DNA of 64,000 nt from contig OZ038392.1 in the NCBI GenBank assembly GCA_964036045.1, forward strand, positions 21,850,090-21,914,089, read 5' to 3'. Made by a program: the position numbers and the translations under genes. The notes under the pieces were generated by a model. It was not told the DNA's origin. It saw only the letters and a list, made by a program, of their open reading frames with translations, and made no database searches. Below, piece after piece: positions 26,070 through 38,166 of the stretch; positions within the stretch are counted from its first letter, which is position 1, and every line of letters starts with the position of its first letter. The stretch is from Eutreptiella sp. 'Long Island Sound 2002' (Eukaryota > Euglenozoa > Euglenophyceae > Eutreptiales > Eutreptiaceae).

Positions 26070-27150
26070 CAAGATCCCCCTCAAGATCCCCGCGCAAAGT
26101 CCCCTCAAGATCCCCCTCAAGATCCCCCTCAAGATCCCCCTCAAGATCCCCCTGAAGATCCCCCTCAAGATCCCCCTCAATGTCCCCCTCAAGATCCCCC
26201 TCAAGATCCCCCTCAAGATCCCCCTCAAGATCCCCCTCAGGATCATCCTGAAGATCCCCCTCAAGATCCCCCTCAAGATCCCCCTCAAGATCCCCCTCAA
26301 GGTCCCCCTCAAGATCCCCCTCAAGATCCCCCTCAAGATTCCCCTCAAGATCTCCCCCAAAATCCCCCTCAAGATCCCCCTCAAGATCCCCCTCAAGATC
26401 CCCCTCAAGATCCCCCTCAAAATCTCCCCCAAGATCCCCCTCAAGATCCCCCTCAAGATCCCCCTCAAGGTCCCCCTCAAGATCCCCCTCACGATCCCCC
26501 TCAGGATCCCCCTCAAGGTCCCCCTCAAGATCCCCCTCAAGATCCCCCTCAAGATCCCCCTCAAGATCTCCCCCAAGATCCCCCTCAAGATCCCCCTCAA
26601 GATCCTCCTCAAGATCCCCCTCCGGATCCCCCTCAGGATCCCCCTCAGGATCCCCCTCAAGATCCCCCTCAAGATCCCCCTCAAGGTCCCCTCAAGATCC
26701 CCCTCAAGATCCCCTCAAAATCCCCCTCAAGATCCGCCTTAAGGTCCCCTCAAGATCCCCCTCAAGATCTCCCTCAAGATCCCCCTCAAGATCCCCCTCA
26801 GGATCCCCCTCAAGATCCCCCTCAAGATCCCCCTCAAGATCCCCCTCAAGATCCCCCTCAGTATCCCCCTCAAGATCCCCCTCAAGGTCCCCCTCAAGAT
26901 CCCCCTCAAGATCCCCATCAAGATCCCCCTCAAGATCTCCCCCAAAATCCCCCTCAAGGTCTCCCTCAAGATCCCCCTCAAGGTTCCCCTCAAGATCCCC
27001 CTCAAGATCCCCCTCAAGATCCCCCTCAAGATCTCCCCCAAGATCCCCCCAAGTTCCCCTCACGATCCCCCTCAAGGTCCCCCTCAAGATCCCCCTCAAG
27101 ATCCCCCTCAAGATCCCCCTCAAGATCCCCCTCAAGATCCCCCTCAAGAT
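26070..27150. repeat. Higher-order repeat C, copy 2
   Basis: This is the second copy of block C at a 1,230-bp offset. The match is near-identical until about 27.1 kb. Part of the motif series reappears again at about 27.2-27.5 kb. Confidence 0.7.
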
Positions 27151-30100
27151 CCCCCTCAAGATCCCCTCAAGATCCCCCTCAAGATCCCCTCAAGATCCCC
27201 CTCAAAATCCCTCAAGATCCCCCTCAAGATCCCCTCAAGAGCCCCCTCAAGGTCCCCCTCAAGATCCCCCTCAAGATCCCGCTCAAGATCCCCATCAAGA
27301 TCCCCCTCAAGATCTCCCCCCAAATCCCCCTCAAGGTCTCCCTCAAGATCCCCCTCAAGGTTCCCCTCAAGATCCCCCTCAAGATCCCCCTCAAGATCCC
27401 CCTCAAGATCTCCCCCAAGATCCCCCCAAGTTCCCCTCACGATCCCCCTCAAGGTCCCCCTCAAGATCCCCCTCAAGATCCCCCTCAAGATCCCCCTCAA
27501 GATCCCCCTCAAGATCCCCCTCAAGATCCCCCTCAAAGATCCCCCGCAAGATCCCCCTCAAGATCCCCCTCAAGGTCCCCCTCAAGATCCCCCTCAAGAT
27601 CCCCCTCAAAATCCCCCTCAAGGTCCCCCTCAGGATCCCCCTCAAGATCCCCCTCAAAATCCCCCTCAAGTTCCCCCTCAAGATCTCCCCAAGTTCCCCT
27701 GAAGATCCCCCTCAAGATCCCCCTCAAGATCACCCTCAAGATCTCCCTCTAGATCCCGCCCAAGATCCCCCTCAAGATCCCCCTCAAGATCCTCCTCAAG
27801 ATCTCCCTCAAGATCCCCCGCAAGATCCCCCTCAAGATCCCCCTCAAGATCCACCTCAAGATCCCCCTCAAAATTCCGCTCAAGGTCCCCCTCAAGGTCC
27901 CCCTCAGGATCCCCCTCAAGATCCCCCTCAAAATCCCCCTCAAGATCCCCCTCAAAATCTCCCCAAGTTCCCCTCAAGATCCCCCTCAAGATCCCGCTCA
28001 AGATCCCCCTCAAGATCCCCCTCAAGATCGCCCTCGAGATCGTCCTCAAGATCCCCCTCAAGATCCCCCTCAAGATCCCCATCAAAGATCCCCCTCAAGA
28101 TCCCCCTCAAAATCCCCATCAAGATCCCCCTCAAGATCCCCTCAAGATCGCCCTCAAGGTCCCCCTCAAGGTCCCCCTCAAGATCCCCCTCAAGATCCCG
28201 CTCAAGATCCCCCTCAAGATCCTCCTCAAGATCCCCCTCAAAGATCCCCCGCAAGATCCCCCTCAAGATCCCCCTCAAGATCCCGATCAAGATCCCCCTC
28301 AAAATTCCGCTCAAGGTCCCCCTCAAGGTCCCCCTCAGGATCCCCCTCAAGATCCCCCTCAAAATCCCCCTCAAGATCCCCCTCAAGATCTCCCCAAGTT
28401 CCCCTCAAGATCCCCCTCAAGATCCCCCTCAAGATCCCCCTCAAAGATCCCCCTCAAGATCCCCCTCAAAATCCCCATCAAGATCACCCTCAAGATCCCC
28501 TCAAGATCCCCCTCAAGGTTCCGCTTAAGGTCCCCCTCAAGATCTCCCTCAAGATCCCCCTCAAGATTCCCATCAAGATCCCCCTCAAGATCCCCCTCAA
28601 GGTCCCCCTCAAGGTCCCCCTCAAGATCCCCCTCAAGATCCCCCTCAAAATCCCCCTCAAGATCCCCCTCAATATCCCCCGCAAGATCCTCCTCAAGATC
28701 CCCCTCAAGATCCCCCGCAAGATCCTCCTCAGGATCCCCCTCAAGATCCCCCTCAAGATCCCCCTCAAGATCCCCCTCAAGATCGCCTCCAAGATCCCCC
28801 GCAAGATCCTCCTCAACATCCCCCTCAAGATCACCCTCAAGATCCCCTCAAGATCCCCCTCAAGGTTCCGCTTAAGGTCCCCCTCAAGATCCCCCTCAAG
28901 ATCCCCCTCAAGATCTCCCTCAAGATCCCCCTCAAGATCCCCATCAAGATCCCCCTCAAGATCCCCCTCAAGGTCTCCCTCAAGATCCCCCTCAACATCC
29001 TCCTCAAGATCCCCCTCAAAGTCCCCTCAAGATCCCCCTCAAGATCCCCCTCAAGATCCCCTCAAGATCCCCTCAAGATCCCCCTCAAGATCCCCTCAAG
29101 ATCCCCCTCAAGGTTCCCCTCAAGGTCCCCCTCAAGATCCCCCTCAAGATCCCCCTCAAGATTCCCATCAAGATCCCCCTCAAGATCCCCCTCAAGGTCC
29201 CCCTCAAGGTCCCCCTCAAGATCCCCCTCAAGATCCCCCTCAAGATCCCCCTCAAGATCCCCCTAAATATCCCCCTCAAGATCCCCCGCAATATCCTCCT
29301 CAAGATCCCCTTCAAGATCCCCCTCAAAATCCCCCTCAAGATCCCCCTCAAAAATCCCCCTCAAGATCCCCCTCAAAATCCCCATCAAGATCCCCCTCAA
29401 GATCCCCCTCAAGGTTCCCCTCAAGGTCCCCCTCAAGATCCCCCTCAAGATCCCCCTCAAGATTCCCATCAAGATCCCCCTCAAGATCCCCCTCAAGGTC
29501 CCCCTCAAGGTCCCCCTCAAGATCCCCCTCAAGATCCCCCTCAAGATCCCCCTCAAGATCCCCCTCAGAGATCCCCCTCAAGATCCCCCTCAAAATCCCC
29601 ATCAAGATCCCCCTCAAGATCCCCTCAAGATCCCCCTCAAGGTTCCCCTCAAGGTCCCCCTCAAGATCCCCCTCAAGATCCCCCTCAAGATTCCCATCAA
29701 GATCCCCCTCAAGATCCCCCTCAAGGTCCCCCTCAAGGTCCCCCTCAAGATCCCCCTCAAGATCCCCCTCAAGATCCCCCTCAAGATCCCCCTCAATATC
29801 CCCCTGAAGATCCCCCGCAAGATCCTCCTCAAGATCCCCCTCAAGATCCCCCGCAAGATCCTCCTCAAGATCCCCCTCAAGATCCCCCTCAAGATCCCCC
29901 TCAAGATCCCCCTCAAGATCGCCTCCAAAATCCCCCGCAAGATCCTCCTCAAGATCCCCCTCAAGATCCCCCTCAAGATCCCCCTCAAGATCCCCCTCAA
30001 GATCCCCCTCAAGATCCCCCTCAAGATCCCCCTCAAGATCTCCCTCAAGATCCCCCTCAAGATCCCCATCAAGATCCCCCTCAAGATCCCCCTCAAGGTC

Positions 30101-30254
30101 TCCCTCAAGATCCCCCTCAACATCCTCCTCAAGATCCCCCTCAAAGTCCCCTCAAGATCCCCCTCAAGATCCCCCTCAAGATCCCCTCAAGATCCCCTCA
30201 AGATCCCCCAAAGTCCCCTCAAGATCTCCCCAACGTCCCCCTCAAGATCCCCCC

Positions 30255-30575
30255 AGCATACAAGCGGGATAGATGAACACAAGCGCAGCAGACGAGCGAA
30301 ATACACACGGCCGGCATACAGAAAGGTAAACGCGCACGAAGTGGAGCGCGAGCGTGCGTTTGCAAAGGGAAGGGGGGCATCAGATCATGGAGGGCACTTG
30401 CCTGTTCAGGCCCGAGGCTGTGAAGCACCCAGGGCCCAGCAAACCCCTCTGACCTGCGCCCTCGGGTGCAGCAGGCCAGGGGGACTGAGGCCGGGGATCA
30501 TGAGTCCTGACCCCACACCATCCCATGCCCCCTGTTGGCGGGGCAGCGCTGTGGACCCGAGTGGGGCTTCATATT
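30255..30575. other. Satellite edge and unique flank, no gene seen
   Basis: The 12-bp array stops abruptly after a final CCCCC run near 30,254 and passes into unique, GC-rich, non-repetitive sequence. No terminal repeats, target duplication or coding segment could be recognised at the junction. Confidence 0.6.
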
Positions 30576-30707
30576 GTAGAAAGGACGAAGTTCGACTTTT
30601 CTGGGCCTAGAAAAGTCGAACCACCTGTAGAAAGTTCGCACTTTCTACGGGGGGTTCGACTTTAGGCTCTAGGCCCAGAAAAAAGTTGGAACTCCGTCCT
30701 TTTCTAC
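30576..30707. repeat. Foldback element 1 (MITE-like)
   Basis: The left end (GTAGAAAGGACGAAGTTCGA) and the right end (reverse complement of GTAGAAAAGGACGGAGTTCC) form an imperfect inverted repeat of about 35 bp per arm. The interior contains further AAGTCGAAC complements. No convincing target-site duplication was found. Confidence 0.65.
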
Positions 30708-30710
30708 CCT

Positions 30711-30816
30711 AAAAAGGAACTAGGGGCCCGGGATGCTCGGCCGGCCCGGGTGCGTGACTGGAGGCATTTTCGGAGGAGTTTTCCAGGGTCGAGCATTTCG
30801 GGCCCTATTCCTTTTT
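30711..30816. repeat. Foldback element 2
   Basis: AAAAAGGAACTAGGGGCCCG at 30,711 pairs with the complementary CGGGCCCTATTCCTTTTT ending at 30,816, and GATGCTCG pairs with CGAGCATT. The imperfect arms are about 28 bp and the spacer about 50 bp. It lies directly next to foldback 1, so the two may be parts of one element. Confidence 0.6.
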
Positions 30817-31659
30817 CAGGCCCAATGCCCAGGTCGCTGAAGGGTCATATGATTGAGGGTAAAAGCCTATGAACGTCCATGACCCGAGCACAAATGATTT
30901 AGCAGAAGAATCATTACGCAGAAAATTCGTCGTTCAGAGTGGGGAGGGAGTGCTTTCTGCGTTGCTCGCTCTTGGACATGGGGATCAGCCGCCCTCTGGG
31001 AATGGTGCTAGCAGCGAACACAGCTACCCGCCCCCCATCCCCACCCCGCCCAGACACACCTCCTCCACCACCAACCCTGACACACTGCAGCGGTAACACT
31101 CTACCCGCGCCTGTGCCTGCGCTTACGACACAGACTGGCAAACCTGCTTGACTGGCTGCTTGTACTGCTTGATACGGTGCTCCATTTGTGAGCGAATCTT
31201 TGCCACGTCGATATCATAACTGCGCTTGGACAACACGTGTTCAACCTGCGATTGCAGGACATGTATTCACGTTTTTTGGTTCAACAATAAAATCCGAGAC
31301 AAAGCACGCATCTGCAATGTTCACCATGGATTGCAGAAATTGCCTGAAGTGTGCTTGGGGAGCTTCCACATCCTGCAGCCATTTCTCGTTGGTTCGGAGC
31401 CATTTGGGGGTGGGCACGGAAGGTGTGTGGCTCATGTTAACGTCACTTGACCTCCTCCGGGGCAGGGGTTGCATCACAGGACTGAGTCAGGCACATCAGA
31501 ATGGGATTGCCACTTATAAACATGGAAAGACGGTGGGTGGGCACATCCCAGTGCAGAGGAAGTCGGATCCGCTGAATTCACAGAGCAAAATATTATCAGT
31601 ACGCCAGTACTCCGTCTGTTCGCTCACATCTGGGGGCTTTGGTTTGCTTGCAAGGGAGT

Positions 31660-31731
31660 GGATGGGCTGGGATGGGACATGATGGGATGGAATGGGAAGG
31701 GAAGGGATGGGATGGGATGGGATGGGAAGTG
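31660..31731. repeat. GGGAT microsatellite 1
   Basis: A run of degenerate GGATG/GGGAT pentamers (gatgggatgggatggg type), imperfect at its left side. The same pentamer recurs at 34.6 kb. Confidence 0.8.
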
Positions 31732-34608
31732 TATTGTTCATGGTTTTGTTTTGTCAAAAACACTTTGGCCAGGTTAGGGTTAGGCTCCGTTCCTTTCACC
31801 TTCCTTCTCATCTCTTCCATCCGTTTTCTGCATCTCATCACCCTTTTGGCCCAAGAAAACAAAAGCTCAAAATCTTGCAACTGTAATTTTCTGCACCTTG
31901 CACCTTTTATGCCTTTTGTTGTTGTGTTTCACTGTCTGAAAACTGTCTGTTTCGCGTCCTGTGACCTCCATTTCTTTGTTAGTGTCATGCTCTGCACTGT
32001 TGCTGACCAGTCCACTGCACTCTTCGTTCTCAAGCGGCAAACTCTCAGTTCACTTTCCCTTGCCGCACCACTCTCGACTGGCACCCTGCACAAGATGCAC
32101 ACAACTCGAAATCGCAATAGGGATATGCCTCCATGGCCTGCTTATGGCGGCATTGTCCATGTTGATTGCCTACTCAGCTCAAGGTTGTCGGTTGTGCCTC
32201 ACTATGCCCAACATGCCATTGGCACTCTCAGGTATGGTCGTCTTGGACCATTCCGGTGTCACTGAGTGTCTTGTACAATTGATGCCACGTCAAGGACTCA
32301 CCTTCCAGTCCTCCTGTCATGCCCTTGCTGCAGACTGGGTGGGATTCTCATTGCGCCACACCAGACTCATGCGCTTTACCCCCGTGGCCTTTGCCCGTTG
32401 CCTCACTGGGACCTATGCTGTGATGGTGCAACACACACATATGGGGGCACTCCCAGGGTCCTTGAAGACCTACCCCACCTCATGTGCACTTGCTATGAGC
32501 TGTATGGACAGACAGATCCCTTTATCATACCCTACAATGTCCAACAACCTGACTCCCTGATCCTGAGCATTAGTCTGGGTGATGAGCATGTGCATGAGCG
32601 CACAGACAAGAACTTTATTGGCCATTGTTTTGTTCACATTGAATCCTTCTCACTTGTGCAGCACTATGTGGAGCACTTGCAGTATTTCGGTCATATGCCC
32701 TTTGTATGGCTGTTACAAATTGTAATGCAGCCCCAACACCTGGACAAATTCGTAGACAAATCCATCTATGCTCATGATGTGAACACCCATTCCACTCCTT
32801 GTCGCACACAAAATGCTGATCAATACTAGTCCACCTTCTACTTGCATGAGCTGATCCACAACCCTATCTGTCATGTCCACTTGTGTATGCAATAGGTGCT
32901 CTTGCCTGTGTGCAACGGGTACTTGCACTTTTCTTGCTCATCACTTGGAGAACCGTTGTGTCTTATTCCACCACCTTGTGGTGTCTATGTCTTCAACTTG
33001 GTGCAACCAGTTGGTTGTCTGCAACTGTAGCACTTTCATTGTACGGCCTGTTATTCCTCACCCATACACCTGCTTTTGCTCACTAATTGCCTTCATGATG
33101 TCTGAGAAATTGCTCTTGTTTTTGGGTCCCCAATTGACGGCTCTACTTGTCTAGTGTCCAATTGTGTAGCACCCTTGCACCTATCCTGACCCATGCCATT
33201 GGGTGATCGACAATGGCTGCAAGCAATGCCCCAAAATCTTGTTGGGGCAGTTTCTGTGGGCCTGTGACATGTGCCACCTTCATGTTGCTTTGCAAAAGCA
33301 CGAATCATGTCCTTGTCCACCTAAGTATCTTGATTCCAATCACCTCTCATGACTGACCAGCAATCAATTGTTGTTGTATTCAATCTTCTTACGTTGCGCC
33401 ATGTGGACCAACCCACTATTCCCATTCGCCTTGCTGCATATTAGGGCAAACTTCTTATCCATCAACACCACTTGCTTGCAAACCCTGTTGCACACACACT
33501 TCGGACGCTTGCCCCTCCTTCAATATTGCATGCTAGAATCCGTCTAATTACCTTTCTGTCTTTTTTATTTTGGCCAATCCCCACAGTTCTCAACATAACA
33601 CGGCATCAACTTTCCTTTTGATCACCAACATTGTGATGAAGATGTTGTCCCAGATTGTTCTTGAGGTTTGTTTGTCTCTTGTACCTTGAAAGGACTGGAA
33701 TCTGTTGACATAATTCAAGCATTGCCATGCGCCTCCACGGCTCTTGTACGGACATTTGTGCTCTCCATTGCGGTGCAACCCAACTGATCGCTAACCTGGA
33801 CTTCACATCGCACAAATTCATGGTCCCATTTCCTCTCTCTGGGGCTACACTTGGTGATTTTGCATATCCAACTAGCTGCCCATATCCACTTGCTACTTGG
33901 CTCTTGGTCTTACGACTGCGAAAATACTCACCAATATTTGGGGGTCTCTTCACCATACTGGCATCGCTATTCACAACTTGGTTGTGATGCCCCCTTTGAT
34001 TGCGCCTTGCACTAGGGTCTGCAGGAGCCTATTAGCCCAAGCGATGCTCCATTTGTTACGGGCTTCAACTTGGTATTGCCTCATGCAGAGACTGCTCCAC
34101 CATCGCTGAAACCATGAGCCTCAGGCTCCTGCGCACTATGCTTTTTTATTTTGCTCCCTGCCCCCGCCAACTTTGGGCCCAGAACACGCGTGACCTTGAC
34201 TTTGAGGTGTCCATGATGGAGCTCCAGGTCTTCCAACCTCATTGGGCTGCAGGGTGGTTGCACTTCGTTGCCTGCTAGCTCCCCTCTTGCACACTTTCGT
34301 TCCCAATTCTCTGACCAGCAGATGAGGCCTGGTTTTGCGCTGCTCTGCCTTCCTGGTCTTTTTTTCCCCCATTTTTGTACATCTTTGACTGACCCAGAGC
34401 CTTGTTGGCCCATGCCGGTTATCTCATCTCACCAATGACTCCGATGCCTGACTACCAGTCTCCTCACTCTCCTATCGTCTCCTGTAGCTCTGCAGCTCTC
34501 CTTTGTACTCAGGTACTGCTGGCTTACACAGGGGTTTTGTTCACTCCCTTCTTTTGACCGTCCAGCAGGGTGAGCTCCTTGATCTCAATTTCATCCAACA
34601 CGCGTCAC

Positions 34609-34634
34609 GGATGGGATGGGATGGGATGGGATTT
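34609..34634. repeat. GGGAT microsatellite 2
   Basis: Five tandem GATGG units, the same pentamer as at 31.66 kb. Confidence 0.8.
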
Positions 34635-36230
34635 GGCCCACGCAATGGCATGCCATGCCATACCATTCCAGCCCCTTGTCACGACCCATCCTCTCGCTGC
34701 ATAGAAGGCAACAAGCCAGAATTGGAATTTGGTCTCAGAGGAAATCAGTTTCTCACATGAACAAAATGCAACCCCAAACTTTTTGGATCACTGGATTTGT
34801 AGGAGAGGATAATGGGAAACGAAGTGATGAGGGCATACATGCGACGGGTTGTCTTGCTTCTCAAAATGCACCAAGAGCGATGCATCTGCATGGATCGCCT
34901 CCAGTACTGAATTTTCGGCCTCCATTTCATCTATGCGGGCCTGAAGCGCGCGTACGTGTGCACAGGCAAACGTGTGTGTGCCTGGTCAGTCCTTGGGACT
35001 GCAATGGGAGGGCATTCCATACTCCAACCGATAGCCATGACTCTTGCGCTTGTTTGGTATGTGCTTGCCCACTCATGCGCGTTTGGCGCAGACTTAAAAC
35101 GTGACTGACCCTACCTCGGCAGCCACTGGTAGACACGGCCTACAACTGCATCGCTGCTGCGTCTCCTGACCCGCGGGGATCCAATCATGAGCTCTGCATT
35201 GTGTGAGGCGCCCTGAGACCAAAGGCCGCGGGAAGGTGTTGGTGTGTGCACTGTGCCCACATGGAATCTTTGAAACGCATGAACTTGTTTCTTTCTCTCT
35301 TGGGCATACCAGCTGCGGACTAGCCCTCCGTCTGTCAGTGAAAGACACAGTGATGATGAAATAGACTAGACGGACAACAAAAAATGCGTTATGGCGCTAA
35401 GACAGCCACGTGCCGTGTTGAACATCCCATTCCCTCGCTTTGATTTTCGTGTGCCTCAATTTGCATCCATTTGCATGAAAATTTATCGCGCGGTCCCCCG
35501 TGCATTCCGAGTTGCGTGCCAGCCCTCGTCTGACGCCCAGGACCATCCCCGCCCTTCTGAAGCTCAGGGGAGCGTGGGCCGGCGGGCAAGTGTTCCCTCT
35601 GCTCCACTTTGAAACCCCATTGAGAATGCTTGTGTAGTTTGCGCTACCCGACCCCCCCCAGAAGCAGGGTGGCAATGCAAAAACACACAAAATGGACATA
35701 TCAACGGAGCACACGAGGAGCACAGTGGCAAATAATCCAAAATTCATGCTCGTCAAACCGCTGCTGTTGCGCCACCAAAGAAGAATCAATGAAAATGACC
35801 ATCTGTGATGTTGAGGAACCAATCAGGCCGCCTTGAGGGGGCCCTATCCTTGCAGTACCCCTCTGCTTGCAGTTGATGGGCTCCCAAAACTTGTCTCCAA
35901 CTCTCTTACCAAGGGTCAATAGCTACCGGCCATACATATGGTGGCGCCAAAGGCGCCCGAAAACCTTTTTTCCATTCCCCTTGCCCCCGTGGCACCCCTC
36001 CCTACCCAGGCGCTGGAGCGTGGATGGGAGGCAGCCCCCCCCCTTGGGGTTTGGGCGCCTACAACCACCATTGCACTGGTGAGGAGGTAGAGTGGAGGCC
36101 TCTGTTGTTGTAGAGTAACCCCTTAGGCCACCGCGTCTCTGCCAGACTGGACTAGACCTCTGCTAACCCCCTCTCACCTGTGCCCCCCCCCCCCCCTTAG
36201 CGGGCCTACCAGACCTTACCCCGCCCTCAA

Positions 36231-37354
36231 CCCTCACGTTGAGGTCTTGCATCCGCGGGCAGTGCTGCCCCTCTCAGTGGCTTTTCTGGCGCGCTGGACA
36301 GTATGCCACCTCCAGAGTTGGCGCATGATAGCGGGGGGACGCCTGCCAATGCGAATGCCCCCTCCCCCGACCACGCACTGGGCCCCCAGGGTGACCATAC
36401 TCGCACACCCTCCCGGGCGGGACCCTTCCGTGTTGCACCTGCTGCAGGTCCACCCTGACCCTCTGGTTATACTCACCCTAACCTCTGAGGTTCAACCCCT
36501 GCTCCATGCACTCCCACCATGTGCTGTTGTGGGACGCCTCCGTGGTCCACACTTTGCCGACCCAGGACCACTTTCAGTGATGAGTCTCCCATAGCCTTTT
36601 CCTGCCCTTGCTGTGCCAGCCTCCTCCCAACCGCCTGAGTTACCTGGCCGGGTCGAAACAACGGTGCACCGTCACACAGCACATGCACGACCGCACCAGG
36701 AGGTGTATGCCCCGCTCCCAGACTGCGTGGCACGGGAGTGAGTGCGGCGCACCTAAGCCTGACTTCCCCAATGAGAGGCACTCCGTGGGTCCCTAAGACC
36801 CTCTTCGGATCAGGAAGACAAGCCCAAAGCCCAAAGCCCCCCCCCCTTAGCGACTAGCCAGTCCCCCAGTGAAGCCCTCCTCTTGCCTGACTGGAACCGG
36901 ACTGCACCGAGAAGCCACGGCTCAGGAAAACGCAGTGCCACGTGGTGGGGGTGGGGGCAACCTAGAGACGCAAACAAACAAAACCAAGGCGCGCACTCCG
37001 CACAGTGCATTGTTTTTGTGTACAGAAACTACACGTGACCCAAGCATACAGTCAGCGTGGACCCCTCCGGATAACTGATCCCTGCCTAATAGAGACCTGC
37101 ACCCGGAGCTTCTGGGACCAGTTTTCCGGTGCCCCGACCCCCAAAACAAAAACAAGCAAGCGACTGGTATCAGCGATGTGTTTCCGAGTGAACCAGTTCC
37201 ACAGGGGAATAGCAGGAAGGCGGATCCCCATTCCCGAACACCACACACGGGCCAGTGTTGAGGAGAGCTTTTAGTCTCGCGTCTCCCACATGCAGGGCGT
37301 ACACAGGCACATCGTGGCTCTTTGCCCTGTGACCTGAGTGCCCGCTAAGCAACG
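36231..37354. other. Unique sequence, no gene supported
   Basis: GC-rich sequence with several poly-C runs (for example around 36,184 and 36,838). Open frames of 60-115 codons on both strands overlap and none shows domain character. Confidence 0.4.
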
Positions 37355-37583
37355 TCACACCTTTACTTCGTCACTCGCCAAAAAGTTGGAGCTGTCCTCA
37401 ACATCAATTTGAGGCACCGGCGGTGCGCCGTCTTCGTCCACTGCCTGCATCAGCTCGTCCAGGACAGTGAAATTGGGCCCGTCGGCTGTGAACGGTGCTG
37501 CTGCTGGAGACGGTGCCTCTCTGTACTTTTGGGATGACGTGCCAGACAATGAGGGCTTGGATGCCCTGACAGGGCCCGTCGGG
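37355..37583 (-). CDS. Putative last exon of an unrecognised minus-strand gene
   Basis: On the minus strand a good 3' splice site (pyrimidine-rich, ending CTTTCACAG at 37,584) precedes an open frame that starts PTGPVRASKPSLSG. It ends with an acidic tail (about EDSSNFLASDEVKV) and a stop at 37,355. The opening TGPVRASK resembles TGPVAASK and TGPMVAPK in the upstream putative exon at 38.2-38.7 kb, which suggests a repeated protein motif in one gene. The family is not recognised. It could be a remnant rather than a live exon: the joining phase with the preceding exon is not settled. Confidence 0.4.
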
Positions 37584-37721
37584 CTGTGAAAGCGAAACGG
37601 AAACACATGCAGGGCAACACACGCCCTGGCTACGTCGGCCATGCTGTGTGATCGTGTGCGGCTGCGCTCAGAGCAGGATACGCTTCGTGTGTGTGCCTGA
37701 GAATGCGTGTCTGTGCAACAC

Positions 37722-37987
37722 CGCAACGGCGGCACCAAAGGGGTAAAAGAGCATGCAGCCGTAGTCGTGCGAGTAGTACGCACGCAGTGTGCAGTGTCGG
37801 GCAAAGGGGCTGTCTGCCACAGCGGTGAGATTCTTGTGCTCTAACGCTTGGCGAAGTGGGGTCTTCGGTGGGCAAACAAAGGCAGACCTTGCCTCACATG
37901 TGCGGTCTGTGGCGCTATTCTGCAGCCTTCGGGCTTGTGGCCTGTCAAGCTTCGGCAACTTGTCTTCAAGTGCACTGTCGTCAAGAG
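37722..37987 (-). CDS. Putative internal exon of the same unrecognised gene
   Basis: The minus-strand sequence ACTTTCTCCTGCAG is a strong acceptor just before 37,987. It is followed by an open frame reading ALDDSALEDKLPKLDRP and then a mixed hydrophobic stretch (SHDYGCMLFYPFGAAVAV). The donor is uncertain; a GT at 37,721-37,720 after GCCGTTGCG is one candidate. The frame itself closes at 37,668. Amino-acid composition is normal and non-repetitive, unlike the shadow frames around it. No domain is recognised. Confidence 0.4.
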
Positions 37988-38166
37988 CTGCAGGAGAAAG
38001 TGTGGAAGTGGCTCATTTGTGGAGAATTGGCGGAACACAGTTGCTTCCCCGGCAATATAGAGACAAGCGACGGTAAGCAGCGACGGGAGGCAGTGGGCTC
38101 CAACGCTAAAATATTTCTCAAAAAATAACCAGCAAGTAACAGGGAATCCAAGAATGACAATGCTTG

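Larger units (their letters stand above)
1..30254. repeat. 12-bp satellite array (CCCCCTCAAGAT)n
   Basis: The whole stretch is a head-to-tail array of a degenerate 12-bp monomer, CCCCCTCAAGAT, about 2,500 copies, running off the left edge of the window. Variants are mostly single substitutions (AAGGT, AACAT, AAAAT, CAGGAT, CGAGAT) or one-base losses such as AAAGTCCCCTC, which shift the 12-bp phase. Each standard monomer carries one GATC. The strands are strongly asymmetric: C-rich as shown, with runs of five G on the other strand. Because 12 is a multiple of 3, five of six frames lack stops and give artefactual PLKI, PSRS, PQDP, GILR and EGDL repeat peptides. I see no gene. Whether it is centromeric, subtelomeric or interstitial cannot be told from here. 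Confidence 0.97.
30820..36230. other. Unique sequence, no gene supported
   Basis: Both strands were read. Several open stretches of 60-200 codons occur on each strand, but none has a recognisable domain or continuous coding character. The strand shown is pyrimidine-rich between about 31.9 and 34.3 kb. Short minus-strand frames there (for example 33,606-33,974 and 34,136-34,372, the latter with a good ATG context) might be remnants of a decayed minus-strand gene. I could not assign them. Confidence 0.4.

Noticed and set aside
1-30254. Dozens of long open frames encoding SRSP-, PLKI-, PQDP-, GILR- and EGDL-repeat proteins
   Set aside because: The monomer is 12 bp with no stop in five frames, so open frames are expected on both strands. 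One-base shifts break them at random and no promoter, splice or codon signal supports them. RS-domain likeness is coincidental.
1-30254. CRISPR-like array
   Set aside because: There are no unique spacers: it is a contiguous short satellite with variants.
31639-32829. Overlapping plus-strand frames of 187-208 codons
   Set aside because: No domain, biased Cys/Leu/His/Ser composition typical of non-coding pyrimidine-rich sequence, and equally long frames in other phases.
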